Assembly: GCA_023404715.1 (NCBI GenBank)
Contig: JAEYAR010000194.1
Location: 1 to 13,460 of the forward strand
Direction of reading: 5' to 3'
DNA from: Bacillota bacterium
GTDB lineage: Bacteria > Bacillota > Clostridia > Christensenellales > Aristaeellaceae
Length of the DNA stretch: 13,460 bases
Shown here: piece after piece, positions 1 through 5,773 of the stretch
How the letters are laid out: each line of letters opens with the position of its first letter
Position numbering within the stretch: the first letter of the stretch is position 1
Position numbers and translations under genes: made by a program
The notes under the pieces: generated by a model
Told to the model about the DNA's origin: nothing
The model's database searches: none
Seen by the model: the letters and a program-made list of their open reading frames with translations, nothing else

Positions 1-974
1 GTGTTCATGCCCGCGCGCTTGAGTTGCCCGACGACCATATGCCGCCAGGTCTGGGCGCCCTCATCGCCGAATGCGCGCCGCAGGTTTGCCCGGCCGAAGG
101 AGAATAGCTTGCCCGGCGCGCGCGATACCTCACCGAACGCGCGCGGCTTGGGGTCGTACAGGTCCGGCCAGGCCGGGTCCTGCGGATCGGGCAGCCAGCG
201 CATCAGCGGCTCCAAGCCGTCCACGCGCGCATCGCACCGGACGCCCACGCAGTCCGGCCCGACGCTAAAGAAGGCGCAGCCCTCCGGGTCTGTCAGATAC
301 CATCTGCCCTCCCGCTTCACGCTGGCAAAGTAGCCCGTTCCCTCGCAAAGTCGCTGGTCTGCGCAGCCGCCGTACTGTGTCCAATGCGCGAAGGGGTACG
401 CGTCCGGCTGCCCGGCCTGCGCTCTCAATAGCCCGGTAAGCGCGTCCACGTCCGCCACCTTGCCCGGCCAGCTTTTGGGGATGTACTGCCCCAGCTCGTC
501 GATGAGCGGCTCGGCGGGTACGTCGGCCGCGCGAAGCGGGGTATCGCTCCATTCGACCGCCTCAAAGGCCGCGCGAATCTCATGATGCACCGGCACGCTG
601 ACGAGCTCCGCCCGGCAGACGTCCTTGCGATCGATGCGCAAGCCATGGCAGACCACCTTCAGCTCCCCGGGTAGATGCCCCGGGAACAGCACATGCCCGT
701 CCAGCCAGTTGAGGTCTATGCAGATGTTCGTCCGATAGCGCGGCATCACGCCGAAGCGAACCGTTACGCGCGGCGTCTCCTCCGCGCCATAGATCCGCAG
801 TTCAAAGGGCATCGAGTGCTCCTCGTGCACCGTGAGTGTGAAATTGAGATAGCGCTCCGCCGTGCGCCCCATTTCATTAAGCGCGAAACCGCCGCCCTCC
901 GCGGGTATGCATAGGGTCGCTCCCTCGATACGTACGCCGGGGGTAAGTCTTTCTTTCGTCAGGGCAATCTTCAC
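1..974 (-). CDS. Agarase-like glycoside hydrolase, N-terminal part (runs off left edge)
   Basis: The minus strand is open from a GTG at 974 to the window edge, giving 324 residues with no stop. An in-frame TGA lies at 980-978, directly before the GTG, so this is the most upstream possible start; AGGAG at 990-986 is its ribosome binding site at a rather long spacing of 11. The first ~190 residues look like a beta-rich N-terminal domain. Next comes a segment reading GTGYFASVKREGRWYLTDPEG then CAFFSVGPDCVGV, which matches the pattern seen in agarase-like clostridial hydrolases (G-Y-F...W-D-P-G-x-x-FFSVG). The last residues (RANLRRAFGDEGAQTW to LKRAGMNT) resemble the start of the TIM-barrel in that family. 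The catalytic acids would lie beyond the edge. The family is recognised from pattern memory; the substrate is unknown and need not be agarose. No signal peptide is seen, so a cytoplasmic enzyme is likely. Confidence 0.72.
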   Translation of the reverse strand, partial: MKIALTKERLTPGVRIEGATLCIPAEGGGFALNEMGRTAERYLNFTLTVHEEHSMPFELRIYGAEETPRVTVRFGVMPRYRTNICIDLNWLDGHVLFPGHLPGELKVVCHGLRIDRKDVCRAELVSVPVHHEIRAAFEAVEWSDTPLRAADVPAEPLIDELGQYIPKSWPGKVADVDALTGLLRAQAGQPDAYPFAHWTQYGGCADQRLCEGTGYFASVKREGRWYLTDPEGCAFFSVGPDCVGVRCDARVDGLEPLMRWLPDPQDPAWPDLYDPKPRAFGEVSRAPGKLFSFGRANLRRAFGDEGAQTWRHMVVGQLKRAGMN

Positions 975-1007
975 TTGTCATCACGCTCCTTATCGTATGT
1001 TCGTATC

Positions 1008-1031
1008 GGCCGTTCCGAATCCCGGACGGCC
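1008..1031. other. Stem-loop in the 5' leader of the agarase-like gene
   Basis: GGCCGT (1008-1013) pairs with ACGGCC (1026-1031) and, after one bulged T, CCG (1015-1017) pairs with CGG (1023-1025), leaving a 5-base loop. On the minus strand it would sit at the very 5' end of the hydrolase mRNA, where such a hairpin could stabilise the transcript. On the plus strand it is followed by a weak T-rich stretch, so a terminator is an alternative reading. Confidence 0.4.
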
Positions 1032-1036
1032 CTTGT

Positions 1037-1065
1037 TTTATAATCTATTCGAGTTTTGGTTTCCA
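1037..1065 (-). promoter_or_regulatory. Possible promoter of the agarase-like gene
   Basis: On the minus strand TGGAAA (1065-1060, 4/6 to consensus) and TATAAA (1042-1037, 5/6) are separated by 17 bases. Transcription would start near 1030, just at the stem-loop described below. It is the best match in this intergenic stretch but not strong. Confidence 0.33.
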
Positions 1066-1159
1066 TTTCCTGCACGGCCTGGCGCATAGCGAAGATGAAA
1101 ATGAGCGCCGGAAGCCGGAGACCAGCCCATGCGCTCCTCGCGGCGCAAAGCCGCTAACC

Positions 1160-1714
1160 TTATTCAAAATCGTTATGGTCAAGCGCCTTAAGCGCTTGCT
1201 CGCACGCCCTTTCGTCAGCCCTGCGGAGCGTAGCTTCGTCTAGCAATCCCAAGGGCACGTCCTCAAAATAATCGCCGTACATCTTCATCACAATAGATTG
1301 ACCGTCCACGGATGGCGCAAAGCAAATATAGCTCGTGTGCTGCGCGGCGTACTGTAAAAACGCATGCTCCCCATCCTCGGAGAATTCAACGAATGGAAGC
1401 GTCAGTTCGATCCGTGCCTCCCAATTCTCGTAATCCACGATGGCGTAGATTCTGCCGCCGAGCTGTTTCGCCCTATCGTCGCAAAGCTTAAGCAGCCGTT
1501 CATATGCCGCCTTGTTCTTCGGGTGGATGTACTTTGGTATCTGCTTCATAAAGGTTTCGCAAAAACGGAAGTAGCCCGCCTTTTTCAAGAATTCGCACAC
1601 AGCGCCGGTTGGGTTCGCATCGGCGGTCTTTTTGTGCGCTTCATAGTAGTCCCATTCATAAACGATATTTTCTTTGCGCTTTTCCCCTTCGACAAGCGTT
1701 TTATCAGAATCCAT
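1160..1714 (-). CDS. Hypothetical protein, unrecognised
   Basis: The protein is 184 residues if started at ATG 1714-1712, which has GGAGG five bases upstream. An upstream ATG at 1825 lacks any ribosome binding site and would add 37 residues. I do not recognise the family. It is soluble, rich in Lys/Glu/Tyr, with no signal peptide or membrane segment. It starts MDSDKTLVEGEKRKENIVYE and has a central stretch (KYIHPKNKAAYERLLKLCDD) that looks helical, followed by a part with alternating hydrophobic residues (GGRIYAIVDYENWEARIELTL) that suggests beta strands. It ends with a helical Glu/Ala-rich tail. The same frame stays open without a usable start codon back to 2002, up to a TAA at 2005-2003, so the gene may be the remains of a longer one. 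Base composition is more AT-rich than the flanking metabolic genes. It is transcribed divergently from the XRE regulator cluster. Confidence 0.6.
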   Translation of the reverse strand: MDSDKTLVEGEKRKENIVYEWDYYEAHKKTADANPTGAVCEFLKKAGYFRFCETFMKQIPKYIHPKNKAAYERLLKLCDDRAKQLGGRIYAIVDYENWEARIELTLPFVEFSEDGEHAFLQYAAQHTSYICFAPSVDGQSIVMKMYGDYFEDVPLGLLDEATLRRADERACEQALKALDHNDFE

Positions 1715-1982
1715 CGTCCCCTCCGCCTGGCGCTCACGTAAGAGGCCATCCGCCCGAATTTCTCGTTCTTGGCATGTATTCGTCATTTCAATTTCATGCT
1801 CCGTCAAAAGCGTCATCCTGGTCATCCGCGTATCGCCAACTAGCGGCTCGACTTCATTGATCGCAGCTAGCGCTGTGCGATAGCCCAGATAGAATGCATA
1901 GCGCAGTACGCCCAGAAGCCGCTCATCCCACGCCGAATCGACCGATATAACATGTTCCCGGTCTGCTGTATCGCCACCATAA

Positions 1983-2012
1983 ATTATAATGGCATAAACG
2001 GGTTACTGTCAA
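1983..2012 (-). promoter_or_regulatory. Consensus sigma-A promoter reading leftwards
   Basis: On the minus strand a perfect TTGACA (2012-2007) and a perfect TATAAT (1988-1983) are separated by 18 bases. The start point would be near 1976, which serves the hypothetical gene ending at 1160. A box this good is unlikely by chance in a 13 kb window. Confidence 0.75.
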
Positions 2013-2022
2013 CCACACTATT

Positions 2023-2036
2023 ACATAAACTAATGT
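2023..2036. promoter_or_regulatory. Imperfect inverted repeat, possible operator
   Basis: ACATAAACTAATGT has ACAT/ATGT arms and 10 of 14 positions symmetric. It sits 10 bases upstream of the leftward -35 box and ~60 bases before the first XRE gene, a fitting place for an XRE autoregulatory operator. The evidence is position and symmetry only. Confidence 0.3.
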
Positions 2037-2059
2037 TAAGTTTAGAAATTTTGTGGATC

Positions 2060-2075
2060 GTGGCGTTTGCGCCAC
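2060..2075. promoter_or_regulatory. Perfect inverted repeat before the first XRE gene
   Basis: GTGGCG and CGCCAC are perfect 6-base arms around the spacer tttg, ending 19 bases before the ATG at 2095. It could be an operator for the downstream regulators or a leader hairpin in their mRNA. Confidence 0.4.
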
Positions 2076-2094
2076 AGAAAATGGACAGGATATC

Positions 2095-2439
2095 ATGAGA
2101 GAAAAGAAGACGCTGAACGTCCAAATCGGTGGCGCAATACGCACGGTAAGAAAGGCAAAAGGGCTGACGCAAGAGCAGTTTGCCGAGAAGATGTCCATGG
2201 ATAGCAAGAGCGTCTCTGCCATTGAACGGGGCGTTATGGGCATTTCCCTATCTGACTTACAGCACATTTGCGAGAGACTTCCCGTCTCCAGCGATGCACT
2301 CCTATTTGCGAATCGCTCCACAAACGACGTCAGCGCCTTAGCCGAAAAATTGACAAGCCTTCCGAGCGACCAATTCGAGGCCGTCGAAGAGCTTCTCAAC
2401 AAAATGCTCGAAGCGTTTGCCCGGCTGAGATTATCATAA
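2095..2439 (+). CDS. XRE-family helix-turn-helix regulator 1
   Basis: The protein has 114 residues from ATG 2095, preceded by a GGACAGGA-like ribosome binding site; an earlier in-frame ATG at 2053 lacks one and lies before the GTGGCG/CGCCAC repeat. The N-terminal ~70 residues form an XRE/Cro-type DNA-binding domain: IGGAIRTVRKAKGLTQEQFA is helices 1-2, SMDSKSVSAIERG is the recognition helix with the usual Ser/Glu-Arg-Gly pattern, and SLSDLQHICERL is helix 4. The C-terminal ~40 residues (LPSDQFEAVEELLNKMLEAF) are helical and probably dimerise. It is closely related to the next gene, both opening REKK(T/S)(L/I)N(V/L)QIG, so the pair arose by tandem duplication. The target is unknown; autoregulation through the repeats upstream is likely. 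Confidence 0.85.
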   Translation: MREKKTLNVQIGGAIRTVRKAKGLTQEQFAEKMSMDSKSVSAIERGVMGISLSDLQHICERLPVSSDALLFANRSTNDVSALAEKLTSLPSDQFEAVEELLNKMLEAFARLRLS

Positions 2440-2451
2440 GGAAGATCAAAT

Positions 2452-2799
2452 ATGCGCGAAAAGAAAAGCATTAACCTTCAAATCGGAGACGCCATCAGGA
2501 TAGCGAGAGAGCGAGCCGGTTTAACCCAAGAACAGTTTGGAAAACTGGTGTCGTTGGGTACAAAAAATGTATCCGACATCGAACGCGGCGTCACCGGCAT
2601 CTCTGTATTCACGCTCAAACGCATCTGTGAAAAACTCTATATCGCAAGCGACTTGATTGTATTGGGAGATAGGAATGAGCATGATGCCAAATATCTTTCC
2701 GACAGGTTAGCTTACTTGCCGCCTGACCAGTTCGCGGTTGCGGAAATCTTTTTGAACAGGCTTTTCGATGTGATCGGTAAAGATCAATCCACACATTGA
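2452..2799 (+). CDS. XRE-family helix-turn-helix regulator 2 (paralogue of regulator 1)
   Basis: This 115-residue protein starts at ATG 2452, 12 bases after the previous stop, with AAGGAAG as ribosome binding site, so the two genes are co-transcribed and probably translationally linked. The HTH spans roughly residues 8-65: IGDAIRIARERAGLTQEQFG, then SLGTKNVSDIERGVTGISV with the recognition helix. The tail (LPPDQFAVAEIFLNRLFDVI) matches the dimerisation-like tail of regulator 1 position by position. Two paralogous regulators of equal length side by side suggest heterodimers or divergent operator choice, which is inference. There is no enzymatic or ligand domain. Confidence 0.85.
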   Translation: MREKKSINLQIGDAIRIARERAGLTQEQFGKLVSLGTKNVSDIERGVTGISVFTLKRICEKLYIASDLIVLGDRNEHDAKYLSDRLAYLPPDQFAVAEIFLNRLFDVIGKDQSTH

Positions 2800-2850
2800 T
2801 GGGTCAAAGCGGCGTATCAAAACCGTCATACCGTAGAAAGGTAATGATAC

Positions 2851-3156
2851 ATGAAAGACATCCTCAAAGAAATAACCAGGCTTCGCCTACAGCGAAATTG
2901 GTCTGAGTACGATTTAGCAAAGCATGCCGACATAGCGCAGTCCACCATCTCATCGTGGTATCGAAGAAATCAGACGCCAACATTTCAAAATCTCGACAGG
3001 GTATGCCATGGCTTCGGAATTACACTGTCCCAATTTTTTGCCGAGGGCGACGACCCCATTTCCCTCTCGCGGGATCAGATAGAAATGCTCGACCATTGGT
3101 CTGCCTTAAATCCCAAACAGCAGGAAATCATATTGGCGCTATTAAAAAATATGTAA
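2851..3156 (+). CDS. XRE-family helix-turn-helix regulator 3
   Basis: The protein has 101 residues with GAAAGG nine bases before the ATG, and lies 51 bases after regulator 2 on the same strand. It belongs to a different XRE branch: ITRLRLQRNWSEYDLAKHAD (helices 1-2), IAQSTISSWYRRNQTPTFQN (recognition helix and loop), LDRVCHGFGITLSQFFAEGD (helices 4-5). It ends with LNPKQQEIILALLKNM, a short helix common at the C-terminus of small clostridial XRE regulators. No partner toxin is adjacent on this strand. The function is unknown beyond DNA binding; it may belong to the same transcript as regulators 1 and 2. Confidence 0.85.
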   Translation: MKDILKEITRLRLQRNWSEYDLAKHADIAQSTISSWYRRNQTPTFQNLDRVCHGFGITLSQFFAEGDDPISLSRDQIEMLDHWSALNPKQQEIILALLKNM

Positions 3157-3170
3157 ATAAGGCAGTAAAA

Positions 3171-3406
3171 CACCCCGGCATGGGCCGGGGTGACAGACTG
3201 TTGAAAAATCCCAGTCACTCAGTTGGGGATGCATGAAGGGGAGGACTCCCCCTCATCTGGAATCGTATCGCCCGGCTTTGCCGGGCGGGCGGGGCTTTTT
3301 CCGGAGCAAAACGCAGTTTTGCGGAGCGAAAAAATCACCCGTATGCTCGACAAAGTGGCGTATGCCACATTGCCGACACGCCGACACCCCGGCTCACGCC
3401 GGGGTG
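3171..3406. repeat. Cluster of perfect stem-loops, REP-like
   Basis: The gap between the third XRE gene and the Fic gene is filled by hairpins. CACCCCGGC-ATGG-GCCGGGGTG (3171-3192) and CACCCCGGC-TCAC-GCCGGGGTG (3385-3406) have identical 9-base arms. Between them are GGGGAG/CTCCCC (3238-3251), GCCCGGC-TTT-GCCGGGC (3270-3286), GCAAAAC-GCA-GTTTTGC (3306-3322) and GTGGC-GTAT-GCCAC (3355-3368). A short direct repeat GCCGACAC twice precedes the last arm. The pattern fits a REP/MITE-like intergenic element bounded by two copies of the same palindrome; no transposase or coding frame is seen inside. Confidence 0.6.
3270..3300 (+). terminator. Possible terminator after the XRE genes
   Basis: GCCCGGC-TTT-GCCGGGC forms a 7-base stem (3270-3286), and five T follow at 3296-3300 after a G-rich gap. 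The T run is not directly adjacent, so termination is plausible rather than certain. Confidence 0.3.
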
Positions 3407-3425
3407 ATACGGTATCGCATCGAAC

Positions 3426-4325
3426 TTAATCCAGATATGGGATCCGAAAATAGTCCAGGGTCTTTTTGAATTGAACCTGCGCCATCCGGCACGTATCCAG
3501 CAGGTATCCTTTTTCGTTGCGCCACTCGTGCAAACCGCGATAGTAAAACATCTTGAGCTCTTCGCCGATGATAAAGGGAACGATATTGTTCCGCAGGCAT
3601 TCCTTTAACATGATCAATCGACCGATACGCCCGTTTCCATCTTGAAACGGTTGGATGAACGCAAACGCCGCATGGAAAGCGATGATCTCCTCAAACTTCT
3701 TTTCAGATGATGCATTGTATGTCTCCAGTAGATTGCGCATTTTGCCCGCAACCTCTTCCGGCGCCGCCGTCTCCCGGCCGCCCACTTCATTGGGCAGCCT
3801 TTTATATTCTCCTACCGCGAACCAATCTTTCCGGCTATCGCCGGTCGCGTTTTTCAGGGTGGCATGCAACCGCTTTATGAAGCGCTCGCACAAGGGCTGC
3901 TGCGCACAATCAATTGCTAGATCGATGCAGCGAAAATGATTGGACGTTTCGATCACATCGTCAACGTTTACGGCGAATTCCGTTACCCCGATGGTATTGG
4001 TTTCAAAAATATAGCGGGTCTGGTCATGGCTTAGGCGACTGCCCTCGATATAATTGGAGTTATACGTCAGTTCGATCTGAAGCCTGTGATAAATTCCGCC
4101 GGATAGCTTGCTTTCCTTATTCCCTTTGCAAATAATCAAGCAGCGTCTGCGGCTCTTTGGGGGATGATTGTTTGCGGGATGGCTTTTGCGCCGTTTCCGG
4201 TATATTCCATGTCTTTCCGGTTAAAAAAACGCATCCGGCACACGCCCCTGCGCGCAATAATTGCGCACTGTGCGCTCCGATACATTCCACTGCTTTGCCA
4301 TATCTGCAACCGAATAGTATTTCAT
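3426..4325 (-). pseudogene. Fic-domain protein with N-terminal HTH, broken by two frameshifts
   Basis: Read across two indels, this is one ~300-residue Fic protein. ATG 4325 has GGGGGA six bases upstream. The first frame encodes MKYYSVADMAKQWNVSERTV, a small HTH, and stops at TAA 4223-4221 in a run of seven T on the minus strand (4229-4223). The middle frame then continues with LTGKTWNIPETAQKPSRK to DYLQRE and stops at 4119-4117. One extra T returns to the first frame (KESKLSGGIYHRLQ onward), the 3426-4139 open frame. The two shifts cancel. SNYIEG (4058-4041) is the class II Fic inhibitory motif (S/T)xxxE(G/N). The active-site loop reads IQPFQDGNGR (Q codon 3653-3651) where Fic AMPylases have HPFxxGNGR, so the catalytic His is Gln. 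Fic enzymes transfer AMP to target proteins; this copy is probably inactive. Sequencing error could explain the homopolymer shift. Confidence 0.82.
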
Positions 4326-4354
4326 ATTCATTCCCCCAAGTCCACTTTATTTTT

Positions 4355-4383
4355 ATTATATGCCGGTACCGGCAAATTATCAA
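4355..4383 (-). promoter_or_regulatory. Promoter of the Fic gene with palindrome in the spacer
   Basis: On the minus strand TTGATA (4383-4378, 5/6) and perfect TATAAT (4360-4355) are exactly 17 bases apart. The spacer contains a perfect 14-base palindrome TGCCGGTACCGGCA (4361-4374), ideally placed for a repressor or for a MerR-like activator. It lies 30 bases before the ATG at 4325. Confidence 0.75.
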
Positions 4384-4486
4384 CAGGATTCGGTGGCTTC
4401 CCCTGTGTTTCACTCTGCCCCTTGAGCATCGTTTGACTTTTAAACGCGTCGCCCGCGAAAAGCCACTACCCTCCTGCCCGCTTCCG

Positions 4487-4495
4487 TGCTATACT
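4487..4495 (+). promoter_or_regulatory. Extended -10 promoter of the MFS gene
   Basis: TGC followed by TATACT (4490-4495) is an extended -10 element (TGnTATAAT-like) with no clear -35 at the usual distance. It is 36 bases before the MFS start codon. Confidence 0.45.
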
Positions 4496-4530
4496 GGAAT
4501 CAGTTAGCACCACCGAGAGGAGCGCGCAAC

Positions 4531-5700
4531 ATGCAGCTTTCCATCCTATACCTCTTCTACGCCCTCTACTTTATGACGATGGGGTCTACTGGCGGTTTTA
4601 CATCGATCTTTTACGAAGAGATCGGCATGAACAACACACAGATCGGCATGCTGATGTCCCTGCCTGTGCTGGTGGGTATGTTCGCTATGCCGCTATGGGG
4701 TATCGTGAGCGACCACGCGAAGAAGCGTCGCCATGTCATCACGTTCACGCTGCTGGCGAGCGCGCTGTTTTGTTTCATGTACGACATGACGGACAATTTC
4801 GTCCTGCTCATGCTCATCGCCACGGGCACGGCCGTGTTCAGCCAGCCGATCAACCCGCTGTCCACCAGCCTCTCTCTGGAGTACACCGCGCAGATCGGCC
4901 GTTCGTTCGGCCCTATCCGTATGAGCGGCAGCATCGGTTATCAGATCGCCGCGCTGCTGACGGGCATGATCCTCGCCACGAGCATGCGCGGCCTGTACCG
5001 GATGGTCGGCCTCATCACGCTGTGCACGGCGGCGCTTTCCTTCTTCCTCCCATCCATCGCGGGGCACCAGAGCGAGCGCAGCCAGGCGCGCGTATCCCCG
5101 CTGGAGCTGCTGCGCGACCGGCGCGTCATCCTCCTGCTCCTGATGGTATTTATCGGCACGATCACGACGATGTTTTATCAATCCTTTTTCGCCAAGCACT
5201 TTTCGAACTGCGGCGCGTCGAACACGATGGTGGGCGTCATGTACGTGCTCTCGGTCGGCATGGAGCTGCCGTTTCTCTTCTTTTCCAACCGCCTGTACAA
5301 AAAGCTCACCGTCTGGCAGTGGCTGCTGCTGGGTATGGCGGTCAACGCCGTGCGGTGGATCGGCATCGCGCTGACGGACAACGTCTTCGCCTTGCTGCTG
5401 TTGCAACTGCCGGGCGTTACAGTCCTCATGTGCTTTGAGTTCTTCCCCGCGCTCTATCTGAGCGAGCGCGTGGCCCCGGGGCTGCTCAGCACCGTGCAGA
5501 CCACGCTCAACTTCGTCGCCTTCGGCGTCGCCCGCGTCGTCGGCAGCCTGCTGGGCGGCGCGCTCAGCGATCGCATCGGCATCGCAAACGTCTTCGGCGT
5601 CTGCGGGCTTCTGCTCCTGGCGGGCATCGCCGCGTTTTACATCCCGTCCCGGCGCATGAGCGCCGCCGACCGGGCGCAGGAAACGGGCGTTCAAGGCTGA
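4531..5700 (+). CDS. Major facilitator superfamily transporter
   Basis: The protein has 389 residues from ATG 4531, chosen because GAGAGGAG lies eight bases upstream; the open frame extends further 5' but without a ribosome binding site. About 12 hydrophobic segments fill the length usual for MFS carriers. Marks of the fold are the short basic loop after the second helix (GIVSDHAKKRRHVI, about residues 58-71, the A-motif between TM2 and TM3), its repeat in the second half (GALSDRIG), and a long central cytoplasmic loop (HQSERSQARVSPLELLRDRR). The general look (IFYEEIGMNNTQIGMLMSLP, then PLSTSLSLEY) resembles the MFS_1-like/3-phenylpropionate (HcaT) and nucleoside/oligosaccharide symporter branches. 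The substrate cannot be read from sequence. It is monocistronic and ends at a strong bidirectional terminator. Confidence 0.88.
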   Translation: MQLSILYLFYALYFMTMGSTGGFTSIFYEEIGMNNTQIGMLMSLPVLVGMFAMPLWGIVSDHAKKRRHVITFTLLASALFCFMYDMTDNFVLLMLIATGTAVFSQPINPLSTSLSLEYTAQIGRSFGPIRMSGSIGYQIAALLTGMILATSMRGLYRMVGLITLCTAALSFFLPSIAGHQSERSQARVSPLELLRDRRVILLLLMVFIGTITTMFYQSFFAKHFSNCGASNTMVGVMYVLSVGMELPFLFFSNRLYKKLTVWQWLLLGMAVNAVRWIGIALTDNVFALLLLQLPGVTVLMCFEFFPALYLSERVAPGLLSTVQTTLNFVAFGVARVVGSLLGGALSDRIGIANVFGVCGLLLLAGIAAFYIPSRRMSAADRAQETGVQG

Positions 5701-5730
5701 TCCGCTCGGTAGGCATCAATTCAGAGCACT

Positions 5731-5768
5731 AAAAAGGCGCCGCCCGTTGAACCGGGCGGCCGCCTTTA
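5731..5768. terminator. Bidirectional intrinsic terminator
   Basis: AAAGGCGCCGCCCG and CGGGCGGCCGCCTTT pair as a GC-rich stem with one unpaired base, flanked by A-run and T-run. It separates the convergent MFS gene and the GntR/ABC operon, and works in both directions. Confidence 0.85.
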
Positions 5769-5773
5769 TCCCA

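Larger units (their letters stand above)
1715..2094. other. Divergent control region and open frame without a start codon
   Basis: This 380-base stretch holds the promoter and inverted repeats listed separately. On the minus strand it also holds an open frame (2002 to 1715) continuous with the hypothetical gene, reading for example WDERLLGVLRYAFYLGYRTA, which looks like a real amphipathic helix, yet no ATG, GTG or TTG occurs in that frame before 1825. A lost start or an old frameshift would explain this. No recognisable gene is called here. Confidence 0.4.

Noticed and set aside
3171..3406. CRISPR array
   Set aside because: The hairpins differ in sequence and there is no regular repeat-spacer spacing; only the outer two share arms.
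2095..4325. Classical toxin-antitoxin pair of XRE antitoxin and Fic toxin
   Set aside because: The genes are convergent, separated by ~270 bases of hairpins, and the Fic copy is broken; no coupled operon exists here.
4693..5694. 333-residue minus-strand open frame opposite the MFS gene
   Set aside because: It is rich in His, Arg, Gln and Glu, has no ribosome binding site, and mirrors the codons of a clear 12-helix transporter; a shadow frame of GC-rich coding DNA.
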